64,000 bases of DNA from Rosellinia necatrix. Lineage: Eukaryota > Ascomycota > Sordariomycetes > Xylariales > Xylariaceae. Positions within the stretch are counted from its first letter, which is position 1; each line of letters opens with the position of its first letter. Both the position numbers and the translations under genes were made by a program. Below the pieces are notes generated by a model, which saw nothing but the letters and a program-made list of their open reading frames with translations, searched no databases and had not been told where the DNA came from. Positions 1 to 11,018 of this stretch are shown in pieces. The stretch spans positions 5,704,001 through 5,768,000 of the forward strand of contig JAGYVD010000002.1 of assembly GCA_021209875.1 (NCBI GenBank), given 5' to 3'.

Positions 1-107
1 GTGGCTACACTTATAACAACTCAGGAGACGAGAGGCGGTAGAGATAGCTTGCTGTGTGCGACGGATAGTAACCCTCATTTGGGTTAAGGCCTCCTTCGAA
101 AGTGCCA

Positions 108-2038
108 TCAGATGCTCGCCTCCTCTTCATGGTTCGGGCAATGCTGATGGGTGAGCAGCATTCTTACTACTACCGTATGATTATTACGCATTGCCAGCGT
201 TAATGCCATGTCTCCCTTACAGTTCTTTATGTTCATGTCTGCACCACGGTTGGGAAGCAATGCTACTACTTCTTTCCTTCCTTTTTTGCTTGCTCTCATT
301 AATGCTATCTCCTAATTATTGTCTGGGAGTATATCTGCGCCGCGGCTAAGTAACAGCCGAACAATTGCAGCATTTCGGTTACTGACTGCTGCAAGTAAAG
401 CCGTCTAGTCTTCGCCATCACAAGTGTTAATATCTGCACCGCAGTCAAGTAACAATTCAACAATCGTAATTTCTCCGCAAAAAGCTCCAGTTATTAAAGC
501 TGTTCATCCATCGCCATCAAAAGCGTTTATATCTGCGCCGCGGTCCAGTAATAGTCGAACAATTGCCGTATGCCCTTCAGCAGCCGCATAGGTCAGAGCT
601 GTCCATCCGTTACTATTACAACCATTAATATTCACCCCGTGGTCAAGTAGCAGGCGAACAATCGAAATATTCATGTTTTCAGTCGCTGCCATTATCGCGT
701 CAATTGTCGTTTGGCAAGAGCTCTCCCCAAGTAATTTCTCGATCCAAGGAATGATGCCAAAGAAGGAGGAGATTGCCAATAATGAATTGCTGATCTCACA
801 CCGATGTATTATGGGATACCTAGTTGCCTAAAAGGACCAGATGATAGAATCTCTGTCAGGTCCAATAATGACCCTGCTAGCTACCACCCGACACCTAGGG
901 TGGTTCTAGTACTGGAAATGGGTGTATATAAGGACCTTCGGGACCCCCTTGGGTCTTGAAGGGTTCAGGAATCAATTGTTAACCCTATTGAGCCCTAAAT
1001 ACAACCACCTACGGCCTAAAACATGCCTATCTATTCACTCCGTGATACCTACCCCTCACAATCTCCCTGAAAGGATGGTCGTGATTGATCAAGGCGCTCT
1101 ATCACAGAAATAGAAGCGCATCTTGCATGAGCTGGCCAATGTTGCATCGCATAATCTAGTGATGTAGGGTTTCGGCCCATGAGTATGCCATTGTATTTAT
1201 TCCCGTATTTTAGGTACCCGGCCACAACTAGATCTAAGCATGTCCGTGCTAATTTGAGATGGGCTTCCTCGGGCTTGATGTAAAGCTGGGGATAGCCGTC
1301 ATGTACCATCTATAATAAATAATCTTTGGCTGATTGGTGAACAAAATTGACTTCATTTTTATGCACTTTTAGGAAGGGACCGCATAGATCGACTTCGCCG
1401 TAAGTAGCTTGTTTGGCGGTAATCGGTGGAGAAGGCTGTATGCCCGTAACGACTGCAGGTTCTTCCAGGGTGAGAGGTCGAACAGCGAAAGTAACCCAAT
1501 GAAATATCAAGAGAGTTTTATGCCTTTCATTGCTTCTAATTTGGTGCATCATTCGGTCAAATATTTCACGCAGACCCTTTGGGATAGTTTCGAGTGTCTC
1601 TTGGATCTCCGTACAGGTTCTCTTCTTGCAAAGTTCGTCCATTACGAAGCCGGCCCATAGGAAGGTACCTTCAGCTCGGCCCAAAATGGTATCGTGGACA
1701 TGTGCGCAAAATACGTTGTCAAAGCCTTTTATTTTTTCCGATAATTTCCCAACTCCAGCGGAAACAAACAGTTCGATGTCGCTGTTCACATATCCATTGT
1801 TATCAAGGTCGAGTCTGATTTAGGGGAAGTCATTTAGCTCAACGATACCCGGGCGACTGACGATCACTAATTTGAGCGTCATATTGGTTATTTCCGAAGA
1901 CCCCGGTAAGAATAGATCAGTAAAACATTGGACCAGTTGCCTTGTTGACTCAACGTCGCATTCGTCAAGTCCATCAATCACGCCATAGGCTGTTCCAAGA
2001 CTGGGATCACGGATCACGATATGGTATGAATAACTCAA
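108..2038 (-). pseudogene. NACHT-ankyrin (NLR-like) gene, inactivated
   Basis: Remains of a fungal STAND/NLR-like signalling protein of the heterokaryon-incompatibility type. Reading leftwards from 2038, one frame holds the NACHT Walker B region (motif GVIDGLDECD near 1970), the VIVSRPG segment, and the usual post-NACHT region (FLWAGFVMDEL, then HQSAKDYLL near 1320). A second frame, 779 to 108, holds about five ankyrin repeats (GHTAIVRLLLDRGADIN and similar). Five in-frame stops interrupt it: 1820-1822 (TAA), 1310-1312 (TAG), 504-506 (TGA), 405-407 (TAG) and 312-314 (TAG). The three ankyrin stops sit exactly where the repeat consensus has Trp. The frame changes somewhere between 780 and 1048, and no P-loop or N-terminal effector domain is recognisable above 2038, so the gene is also 5'-truncated. 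Family assignment is firm; non-functionality is strongly supported. Confidence 0.85.
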
Positions 2039-2039
2039 T

Positions 2040-2468
2040 CTCCTACACGCTGCGACTACTCCCCTATTGGTTTCGTTAGGGGAATGCTAGCGCATAGACA
2101 TATCTGTAAGAGTTTATGACGTGTAGTAACCAATCACAAACGATAGGATGTTCTAGTCGTTAATTAGGAACCCTCCAACTTTGATCGATGTCTTTTATTA
2201 TAGAGTGCTGGTAGATGTACCACCAACTTCACAATAAAGGCCGGGTTGGGGTAAAATCTTGGCAATCATGCTAATTTGCATGTATGGTGACTGGATCGGA
2301 GCATCTACAGTCACACAGCCAAAAACATGGGCGTATCTACTATACAATGACAATTGATTTAGATAGAGCGGTGAATTTGAGAGTGGTGGTGCTTTAGTGT
2401 GTCATCGATATGATACCTTCAATGCCACTGAAATGTTATCGACTATGTCACAGAGGCGTGTTTGTGTT
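2040..2468. other. Intergenic, 3' of the beta-galactosidase gene
   Basis: About 430 bases between two minus-strand genes. I see no coding segment; it would contain the 3' untranslated region of the GH35 gene and the decayed upstream part of the NACHT pseudogene. Confidence 0.5.
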
Positions 2469-5400
2469 TTATCTGTAACTTAGTCTTTCACTACTCCATA
2501 CCGGTCGCAAATGTGATCCATCAAAGCTCATATCGTAGGAACTCCGGTGTACGTAGTCAACATTCCACTCGATCTTCATCTCTGCACCATCTGCAGTCTG
2601 ACTCCAGATTGTGACAGCGATGTCGTTCTTTCCGTTATAGTTCAGGATGCCCGGGGGAACTGGATAATCAATCTGGTTTCCGATGTGAGGGTTGAAGCGA
2701 CCATATTGGTAACCATTGACGAATAAGAGCGCCCGTAATTGGTTTGTCTTACTGGTTTGAGAGTCAAACGTGACGTCGGACGGAGCTGTTAGTCGGAAAG
2801 AAATTGACACATCGATGCCGCTTGGGATGTTGAGAGGAACCTGAGTTCGAAAGATGCGCACACCGGCTCCTTGAATGCTGAGGACTGAACTGTCCGTCCC
2901 CAAGTCTTCCCAGTCCGTATCAGGGTATCCTGGAAGATGCATTCCGACTCGCTCGGCATATAAGCCCCCTTCGTTTAGGAAACCCCTGACAGGATCTAAC
3001 AATGCATCGTCTGCTGTGGCAGTACCTGCGATTTTCCATTCATCGAAAGAATATGTGCCTGGACCTAACAAAGTAGTGTTAGTGATACCGCGGGGGTTCA
3101 AGGCTTCGGCGCGCTGATCATGACCAGAGTTATCCATGAGTATCACGAGGACATTGTCTCCGTCGGTGTTGAGAGTAATGTTGTTAAACGGCAGCTCTAT
3201 CCCTTGCTTGCCGATGTAAGATAATCCCAACCACGAACCAATGAAGCGAGAATTGAGCCAGACAGAGTATCCAAACGCGAGGCCACCGGTAATATCTAGA
3301 AATACGCCTGTAGGTGGTTTCTGCGTCGTTTGAAATGTGGCCCTATATATATGAGAGCCAGCATGGATTCTATAGTCGTCGACGTAGAGAACCGGGTTGT
3401 TGGAGGCGGGAACAGTTGGGTTCGAAGTATCGGCATGATCGGCAGCTAGCTATGTTAGGGCATAAAACAGGACACAAGATTAAAAGAGCACACACTTTTC
3501 CACGCAACTCCAGAGGTATCATAGTCATTTCGGATCTCTGGGAGACTGTCCGCGGATTTCCAGCCCGTCAAGGCTGGCAGTTTGTAAGAAGGGGCTCCTC
3601 TGAGTTTGACAGTCAAGAATCCGTTTTTCGTTGAAGTAATGCGCAAATTTTCTCCATTCCATTTTAATGTGCGAATCGACTTAGGTGCGAACACGCGAAT
3701 TGCAGTTGAGTTGGCAACATCCCCGGTCAACTCGAGCGTGTTTCCTCGGACGCTTGATGATCGAACTAGATAGGGGCCTTGAATGAAGACTAAATCATTT
3801 TTTCGTTAGTTTTGGGAAACACGCGTGAAAAGCACATGGGACAGTTCAGTTTACCCGTAGAATCCGGAGCGTGCACGGGATCGTTTGTCAAACCCGGTGC
3901 CCAGAAGAGGTACGCGGAAGTCCGATCTAGCAGGATAACCCTAGAGCCATCGCCAAGCTCGACTACACTCATCCCGGCATTTTGCGTAAAGGACACGGTG
4001 ATATCCGATCTTCCAGGAAAGAATTTAATTGCGCACCCCCCACAGGATTTTATCTTGGCAGATCTGGTACCCTGAACGGTAAACTCCCCTGACTCTCCTG
4101 TTGGAACCCATAGTGCTAATACTTCCTTGCCGTCAATGACAGCATAGGTCAATACCTCCGCTGTTGAGTAGAGTAGCTTTTTAGAGCCGAATTGAAAATC
4201 AGTGACTAAAATCTTTGCCTGATGGCCATTGATCGCGATCTTTCCACCATGTCGAGGTACGGTAACTTAAAGCATAATTAGCATGCTTCTATATTGTAAA
4301 AATCTGGAACTTACGTTGGCCTTCTGATGTCTTGATTCGCAGCTGAAAAGTCTCCAGAGTTCCAGATGGTGAGTAAGAGTGCATAGCAACATAAAATCTA
4401 GCTCCTGTCTCCGGGTTTCGAAGCTCCGACACTGCAATGGCAGGGTTGGTTGAGTAATCGCTATTCTAACGCCGTATATCAGTTATAGTACCATTAAGTG
4501 TAAAGGGCTCTCACATTTCCAATACGATCAGTCATCGCAAGATCCTTCGCCGCTAGAAATTCGTCAATACAGTCCTTCAGTACAGTCTCTCGGCGGCCTT
4601 AGGGGTGTTACCTCGAGTAAACTGGGTCAGGAGCTTCGTTTCATAATACTTGCTACCTATCTTGCGATTTTCGGAGACCGGAGAAGAGTAATCATAACTC
4701 GAAGCTGAACGATTCAGTAATGGCATGTCCTCGAGCATCGTAGATCACTTACCAACGACCGGGGCAGCATGCCAACCCCAGGATGTTCCACCGAAGAGCA
4801 TATACAAGGAAATTGCGCTGACTTTTTGATAGATGAGGTTGCGATAAAATAGATTCGCAAAGTCGGCCCCTATATCAGCTGGACAACCTCCCTGAGGCCC
4901 TCCCCAGGGGTTATACGACCCGCCCTGAAACTCTGGCATGAAACTCGGTTGTGTGCTGGTGGTGTCAGTATAATTAATGCTTCGATACTTCATCACACTT
5001 ACGGAGACTGCACGGTGAAGTAGCTAAATAATCATCAGCACCCTAAATTGAGTCGTGCCGCTTGAGGCCAGAACTCACTCGTAATAATTTTGAGTTTGCT
5101 ATTCGACGTTATTGGCTGTTAATGAGAGTCTTGAGGAATTTGGAATGTAGACTTACATAGGCAACATATTCGCCATTCGTCCCGGTGCATTCACTGAGAT
5201 TGCAGCTCCAGCAAGAGGGATAACTATCCACACCAACAACGTCCACGTTCCCTTTCGCGTCGGAAAAGTCGTGTGACCAAGAGTAATCACGCTGCTGGCC
5301 CTTAGCTTTTGTTCCAATAGCCACGTTATTTGACAGCGTACCGTATTGGGGGCATTATGAGTCAAGGGAACATCAATGCCGTTTTCGCGGGCGCTTTGCT

Positions 5401-6259
5401 CTAATAACTCCATATACTCTTGTACTGGAACATTAGGGGTTTTCGTAGCGGCGTTGAGCCACTGGCTACCGAGTTCGTTTTCGATCTGAAATAAAACCAC
5501 ATTCCCACCGTTCGTGATAAGATGAGGTGCGATGACCTTTGAAATTTCCGTCATATAGGGAGTCCACGCTTCCGTGTATCGTGGGTCGTTGTCTCTAAGC
5601 TTGCCGTATGCGCCTGTCGTCACCCAAAGGGGAAATCCTCCTGCGTTTGCCTCAGCGTTGATATATGGCCCTGGTCTGATAATCATGTACATGCCGAGAT
5701 CTTTCGCCAAGGTCATGATCTCAGTGAAGTTGTGTGCGCCGCTCTCAAAATCGAGAACCCCAGGTAATGGATTATGATAGCCCCAATGATTGTAAATGGA
5801 AAAGGCATTAAACCTGGAATTATTAGTACTTGCGGTAATTATAATGCATAGATACGCACCCCGCTGCTTTCACTTTCTCAAGTAGGTCACGCCAGAGTTC
5901 AGGCCTCGAAGTCGGTTAGCATATTCATACGCACAGTTCACAATTCGCTTACACTGGATATCTCCAATAATGGAACTGGGAAAATTAGTAGATACGTGAC
6001 GATATGAATTCACAATGACTTTACCTCTCCTGAGAACACGAACAGCCTTTGGCCATTGATATGGAAGCTGTAGTGATCCCTATGTTCTAGTGTCAGTCAT
6101 GTTCGCAATGCTATTGGTAGGGATCAGGGCCTACCATTGCACGAGATCCGTAAGTCCATTGTCATGGACCGGCCAATCCGTAGAGTTACTCTCGGCGGTA
6201 ACACCAAATCCCAATGTTGATATGCCTAAGAGGCCCAAAACGTGCTTGCAGCCCACCAT
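2469..6259 (-). CDS. lacA: Secreted GH35 beta-galactosidase
   Basis: Extracellular retaining beta-galactosidase (EC 3.2.1.23) that removes terminal galactose from lactose, pectic galactan and xyloglucan side chains. My model has 15 exons: 6259-6135, 6079-6025, 5975-5953, 5904-5860, 5813-5342, 5300-5157, 5098-5079, 5023-5003, 4955-4753, 4704-4612, 4552-4515, 4465-4315, 4265-3855, 3789-3496, 3445-2469. They total 3072 nt and code 1023 aa, the normal length for fungal GH35. A signal peptide starts the protein ([12 protein letters not shown]...). The acid/base Glu is about residue 196 in [11 protein letters not shown] and the nucleophile about 310 in [16 protein letters not shown]; the C-terminal jelly-roll regions follow. 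Three internal exons are only 23, 20 and 21 nt. The 41-nt intron 5341-5301 is the least certain junction. All phases agree and no stop interrupts the reading frame. The symbol lacA is used in the general fungal sense; the paralogue class is not determined. Confidence 0.93.
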
Positions 6260-6873
6260 GGTGTTACCAAGGCCGAGTGACAGGTTTGATGATAAGACGC
6301 GGCACAACGGTGAGATGTACCCCCTCACCGAGCATAGGAACCGGTATTTATTAACCCTCCGCTTATGTAGCCGAGATCGTGGGGACCCATGCTTGTAGCG
6401 CCATATCCGGGACAGGGCTTGATTCGGAACGGCTTCCCGATCATGTCTTGGAGCCTCACGATGTTCTTCCTTTTCGGGACAATTGTAACCGAAACCGCCG
6501 GCCTAAGCTCGATATTTGGAGATTGGCGCTCCCCACATTTCCCGGTGCCAAGTTTCTCGGCGGCATAGCGATCGCGGTGAGAGATGCGAACCAATTATGG
6601 CGTTGGTGTATTTATTAGCGACCAAGAACGGGAACAAGGTAAGGATAAGCTCAATCCAAGGGATCGGAGCTTACCGTTCGGCCTGCCACACATGTGAAAT
6701 CCATCGGTGCATGACCGGGCCTATTCAAACCATAAGTGTTGCCCAAGTGATGTATTCTGTTGCTTTATGCTAATATAGTTTGTCGATTATTATGTAAATG
6801 AGTCAGTATATACCACCCAATATGCCGAATTAGCCACCATGAAGTTTTCGCTCTGCTCCGGGCAGGCTCGTGT
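6260..6873. other. Intergenic: GH35 promoter side and Maf 3' end
   Basis: No supportable gene. Because both neighbours are on the minus strand, this stretch should hold the beta-galactosidase promoter and the 3' end of the Maf-like gene. No clear TATA box or regulator site was identified. Confidence 0.5.
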
Positions 6874-7788
6874 CTATTCTTCTTCTTCCCCCTCGCTTTC
6901 CTCGTCTTGCTTGAAGACGACCTTCTCACAAAGTCGCAAACAATGCCTGACTGGCAATCCCACCACATTGTCCACGGCCCCCTCAATCTTCTCGACGAGC
7001 ATCATACCGCCGATCCCCTGAACGGCATATCCGCCGGCCTTATCGACACCCTCCCGTGTCTTTACGTAGGCATCGATGACGTCGTCCGGCAGTCCGTCGC
7101 TCGCCTTCGCAAAGGTGACCCGTGTCTCCTCAATATGGGTCGCAATAGCGTAGCCAGGAAAGCTGGCATCCGGCTTCGGCGCTATACAGCAAACGGCGGT
7201 CAGGACACGGTGGATCCGTGTGTCCCGGAGATGTCGCAGCATGCGCTTGTGCGCCTGTTCTGAAGATGGCTTCTCGAGGATCGCACCGTCCCGGGTCAGG
7301 ATCACGGTGTCGGCGCCGATGACAAGGTCGGGGTCCTTGCACCTTGGTCCGCCCTCGCCATTCGGCGTGGCCATCGGCGCCTCGCCGTTCTCCTTTGCCT
7401 TCTCGATCGCCTCGGTCGCCTCTTCCACCTGCTTTATCGCCGACTGGTAGATGTCGATGGCCTTCTGCTGTGCCGTAGCCGATACGTATTCGAAAGCGCC
7501 CATCTGGTCCTTGGGTAGGTTCTCGGGCTTCGTCGAAGGTATTACTTCAATGTTTGGGAGCCCTATCTGTGCGAGGAGAGCTCGGCGTCTCGGGGAGGCG
7601 GAAGCGAGGATGACACGATGTGTCTGCATGTATTTCAGGATAGGCAGTTCGAGAGGAGCGAGCGGTGGTGGACGTCGTCCCTGCGGCGGCTGCCGGATGG
7701 GAAGGCCGTGTTCCTTCGTCGACGCCGCATAGGCGGGCGGCGGATCGGACGGGACATCGTCTGAAGAAAGGGGTTGTGATTTCTCCAT
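6874..7788 (-). CDS. Maf-like nucleoside triphosphate pyrophosphatase
   Basis: Single-exon gene, 304 aa. Maf/Ham1-fold enzymes hydrolyse non-canonical or excess nucleotides (dTTP, UTP, modified bases) to the monophosphate and pyrophosphate, a house-cleaning role in the cytosol. Family signatures seen in order: ASASPRRRALLAQIGLP (about residues 63-79), the metal/substrate motif VIGADTVI (about 158), KAGGYAVQG (about 254) and DNVVGLP (about 276). The N-terminal 55 residues are Pro-rich and low complexity, and the C-terminus is acidic (EESEGEEEE); both are extensions relative to bacterial Maf (about 200 aa). An insert after residue 110 (Glu/Ala-rich, then EAPMATPNGEGG) also lengthens it. The start is the first ATG of the open frame. 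The gene is divergent from the bHLH gene at 8554. Substrate preference cannot be told from sequence. Confidence 0.92.
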   Translation of the reverse strand: MEKSQPLSSDDVPSDPPPAYAASTKEHGLPIRQPPQGRRPPPLAPLELPILKYMQTHRVILASASPRRRALLAQIGLPNIEVIPSTKPENLPKDQMGAFEYVSATAQQKAIDIYQSAIKQVEEATEAIEKAKENGEAPMATPNGEGGPRCKDPDLVIGADTVILTRDGAILEKPSSEQAHKRMLRHLRDTRIHRVLTAVCCIAPKPDASFPGYAIATHIEETRVTFAKASDGLPDDVIDAYVKTREGVDKAGGYAVQGIGGMMLVEKIEGAVDNVVGLPVRHCLRLCEKVVFKQDEESEGEEEE

Positions 7789-8553
7789 GGTGGATCGTAT
7801 AGATTCTCTCGGCGGTTGCTGGAGGTCGTCACCTGTAAAAGGGTAGGGTCCCTATAGATTCTAGAGCTGACAAGTGGCTTTCTCGGCCTAGACTACCGCC
7901 TGATAACGATGTTGGGCTGTCAAGATACGGAGGCGAATACAAGGAGAACAGTGAAGAGGAGGATGAGGATAACAGTGGTCCTTGTTCACCAATAACTACC
8001 TATGCAGTAGGTATGCCGTATGCAGTTATGTAGGTACCTACCTACATCTCTAATTGATTGATTTGAATAGTACAACACAGGTTAGCCTAGCGTGCTTAGT
8101 TGGTGGATCCAATTGCCGTTAAAAGCGGGACGTCTCACTCGTTTGCATCACTCCCTCCTCCTGTTCGCGATTAGGTAATCGACAAGGTGGGCCCGACTAC
8201 GACGGATACGGGCTCGACGTGGCTTGGCAGGGTGGACCGTTGAGGCTTTGTCACATGGCTCACCACCACGACCTCACAGATACGACAATGGTAAGGTTGA
8301 AGAGAAACGTCAAAACTTCAACTCTCCAGGCAATGCCGAAAGAACTGTGTAATGACGCAGATACGGGTTACTCCTTTCCTTTCATTGTCCAGCACCTGTC
8401 CAATATTGCACCCTTCCCCCGGGAAAGGCGAGACAAATCCCACGGACAACAATCATTGCTTCATGTAAAACGCCTTTCGTTATCAAGCAACACATAAGCG
8501 ACTATTCTTCACCTCCGTATATACCCAATATCCAGCCCGGCTATATAGAAAAT
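7789..8553. promoter_or_regulatory. Divergent intergenic region, Maf-like / bHLH
   Basis: 765 bases between two divergent starts, so both promoters must lie here. It contains a tract rich in CTACCT/AGGTAG words (about 7995-8050) including the perfect palindrome GTAGGTACCTAC. No individual binding site can be assigned. Confidence 0.4.
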
Positions 8554-8976
8554 ATGGCAGAGTATGGGTCGACGTCCCCACAAGATGGGGACAGTGCGCA
8601 GGGAATCGGGGATGAAAAGCCCCGTCTGACGGAAGAGGAGAAGAAGCAAAATCACATCGCCTCCGGTACCTATCATTCTGCCCGTCTCCCACATGCGCTT
8701 GTTACAATCTGGTACTGATGGGTTGGCATAGAGCAAAAACGCCGCGAGGCTATAAGAGCAGGCTTTGATCGTCTCTGTGAGCTTGTGCCCGGCTTAGAGG
8801 GTCAAGGACGTTCTGAGGGGCTCGTCCTGAAACGCACGGTCGATTACATGAGGTTGCAATTGATAAGGCGTCGCGAACTCGTCATAGCGGCGGAAGCCCG
8901 AGGCGAGATAGTCTCAGATGAAATGAGAGCGTACGCCGTAACACCAATCAATCCCATTGCCGAAACGGAATGCTGA
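8554..8976 (+). CDS. Short bHLH transcription factor (INO4-like size)
   Basis: Two exons, 8554-8665 and 8732-8976, give 118 aa. The splice joins HIAS to EQKRREAIRAGFD and restores a textbook basic/helix-1 region; the loop contains PGLEGQGRSEG and helix 2 is LVLKRTVDYMRLQLIRRREL. The H-x3-E-x2-R pattern (HIASEQKRR) predicts binding to E-box CANNTG sites. A bHLH of this size is almost only the DNA-binding/dimerisation domain, like yeast Ino4, so it probably acts in the nucleus as a heterodimer partner; that is inference from size. The C-terminal 30 residues carry no known domain. The intron 8666-8731 has GT-AG ends. The exon-1 ATG is the first in frame. Confidence 0.85.
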
Positions 8977-9521
8977 CACAATCCCAAGGCCGCTTGCGAT
9001 CTTACAAAAACTAGAAGAACGGGATAAGAAGTAAGTAGCTTACGGCCCGCCCGCCCACAGTTGTCCATCTCCATACCGTTGAATCCTTGGTTCCGGTGAT
9101 GTATATCTCGGCCTACCGCTGGATCTAGCATTAACAACCAATTATTTAAATGGTCCCTCACCCATATACACAAATATAGCAAGACCATTACTCTTGGGTC
9201 ATTTCTAACCCGCTCCATCCTATAGGACAGATCGCGTTCAAGAAACGAATGGGGATGAAGACTAGGAACGCAACTCGGGTCCGGGTTACCCCAAATAACT
9301 TGTATGGCCAACGACGCTTCGTAGCTTGGCAAACCCTCATGCGACCAGTTTAGGTTACGGGGGATAATTTTGCAGCATCAATCCAAGCCCATGCTACGCA
9401 AGGTTGCCTCGGAGGAATATGGCCTGTCACCAGCGCAATCAAGTATACCTCAGAGATGCTCATACTGCGGAGCCCAAGGTAGTTAGGGCTGCATAACATG
9501 GGTTGACTATTTGTACATTAT
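8977..9521. other. Intergenic between convergent genes
   Basis: The bHLH and ThrRS genes converge here. A 162-codon open frame on the minus strand (8844-9332) overlaps the bHLH exon and resembles no family, so I treat it as chance. Nothing else seen. Confidence 0.5.
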
Positions 9522-11018
9522 TCACAGATAAGCGTCAGCTTTCGCCTTGAGTATACGGAGTAACTCTGACGGCAACATATCTACCCGTTTCTGATTAGAT
9601 GTCTCGCCATCGCCGTCCAACCGCGACAGGTCACAGCTGATGGTACCGCTGGATAGTTGCCGTGGTCCAGCTGTAAGGATGACACTATAACCCTTCATTC
9701 TTGCCTGATGAGCCTTATTCCCAACAGATTCCTGCCTGTCGTCAATATCTACCACTAAGTTAGTCGCTTGGCTGACCGGCTCTTCTGGAGAGCCTTGCCG
9801 CCCCATGAGAATATCTTGGACCGCTTTGGCATGATCCATCACGGGTTGGCTATCGTTAACGGTTATAATCATGACCTGTTTGGGATTTAACCAGAAAGGC
9901 CATTTCCCATTGTAATGTTCGATTAGAAGAGCCATTAATCGCTCCGCCGAGCCCAGAATAGCCCGATGGATGAGGACGGGCGTAACGAGGCCGGTCTCGT
10001 TCAGCGCCTTCTGGTCTGTGGTTGTCTCTCCGCGTCTCTCGTATTCTGGTGCTGGTGCCACGTATCCCAATTCGAAACGTCTCGGCAGCTGGAAATCGAG
10101 TTGGATAGTCGCTGTCTGATGTTCCTTCCCGTTGGAGTCTTGCAGAATGATATCGATCTTGGGACCGTAGAAGGCACCATCTCCCTCGTTTATTGCCCAA
10201 TCCTGCCCAGACGCCTCCAGTGCCCTCTTCAGTGCGCCCTCGGCGGTGGCCCATTCTTCCGCCGTCCCAATGTAGTGATCCGCGGGTCGTGTCGACAGGG
10301 TCAATCTATACTGTCCGAGGTTGAAAGTCGAGTAGACGACGCGCACGAAATCTAGAGTCTTTCGTATCTCGTCTTCGATCTGCGATGGTCGGCAGAAGAT
10401 GTGCCCGTCATCTTGGTGGAAACATCGTACCCGAGTCAGCCCGCTGAGGGCACCCGAGATTTCGTTCCGATGAAGGGGGGAGAAGTCGGCGTATCGAATG
10501 GGAAGGTCACGGTAGCTATGTCGTCCCGATGCGAAAATCAAGCAGTGGCCGGGGCAGTTCATGGGCTTGAGGCCGTATTCATCCTCCCCACTCCCCTCGG
10601 GCGCGTCGCTCCGGGATGGCGACGTACTTGTCACGGTGAACATGTCATCGCTGTAGTTTTCCAGGTGGCCCGACCTCTTCCACAAGGCCTTCTTGTAAAT
10701 GATTGGGGTGACAACCTCGTCAAAGCCATAGCGGGTGTATTGTCGGCGTAGAAACTCGACGAGTCGATTAAAGATCCTGGCGCCGTTTGGTAGAAGAATC
10801 GGTGATCCTGGGCTGTATATCGAGGTGATAAATAGTTCTTGCTGCACGGCAAGCTGTCTGTGATCTGGCGGCGGTATCGGTGGGGTTTCCGCTGGTGCAT
10901 GCGAAGAGCAGTTCTGTTGTAATTTGAAAGGGGATGGGTATTTGGTGTATTGTATGCGACATAATTGATTCGAAATCCGAGGGGAAATGCGACTGGCTAC
11001 TGCCCTTCTGGAGAGCAT
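9522..11018 (-). CDS. MST1: Mitochondrial threonyl-tRNA synthetase
   Basis: Single-exon gene of 498 aa. Class II aminoacyl-tRNA synthetase charging mitochondrial tRNA-Thr with threonine. The N-terminus (MLSRRAVASRISPRISNQL) is Arg/Ser-rich without acids, as expected of a matrix-targeting sequence. Class II motifs: motif 1 around YGFDEVVTPIIYKKALWKRS (residues about 96-115), motif 2 FSPLHRNEISGALSGLTRVR with the zinc/substrate neighbourhood around MNCPGHCLIF (about 152), and motif 3 HRAILGSAERLMALL (about 352). An anticodon-binding domain follows (PKQVMIITVNDSQPV). There is no TGS or editing domain, matching the short mitochondrial form (yeast Mst1, about 460 aa) rather than the cytosolic enzyme. 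Convergent with the bHLH gene. No defects seen. Confidence 0.95.
   Translation of the reverse strand: MLSRRAVASRISPRISNQLCRIQYTKYPSPFKLQQNCSSHAPAETPPIPPPDHRQLAVQQELFITSIYSPGSPILLPNGARIFNRLVEFLRRQYTRYGFDEVVTPIIYKKALWKRSGHLENYSDDMFTVTSTSPSRSDAPEGSGEDEYGLKPMNCPGHCLIFASGRHSYRDLPIRYADFSPLHRNEISGALSGLTRVRCFHQDDGHIFCRPSQIEDEIRKTLDFVRVVYSTFNLGQYRLTLSTRPADHYIGTAEEWATAEGALKRALEASGQDWAINEGDGAFYGPKIDIILQDSNGKEHQTATIQLDFQLPRRFELGYVAPAPEYERRGETTTDQKALNETGLVTPVLIHRAILGSAERLMALLIEHYNGKWPFWLNPKQVMIITVNDSQPVMDHAKAVQDILMGRQGSPEEPVSQATNLVVDIDDRQESVGNKAHQARMKGYSVILTAGPRQLSSGTISCDLSRLDGDGETSNQKRVDMLPSELLRILKAKADAYL

Noticed and set aside
8844..9332. 162-codon minus-strand frame overlapping the bHLH exon
   Set aside because: No family resemblance and overlaps a convincing bHLH domain.
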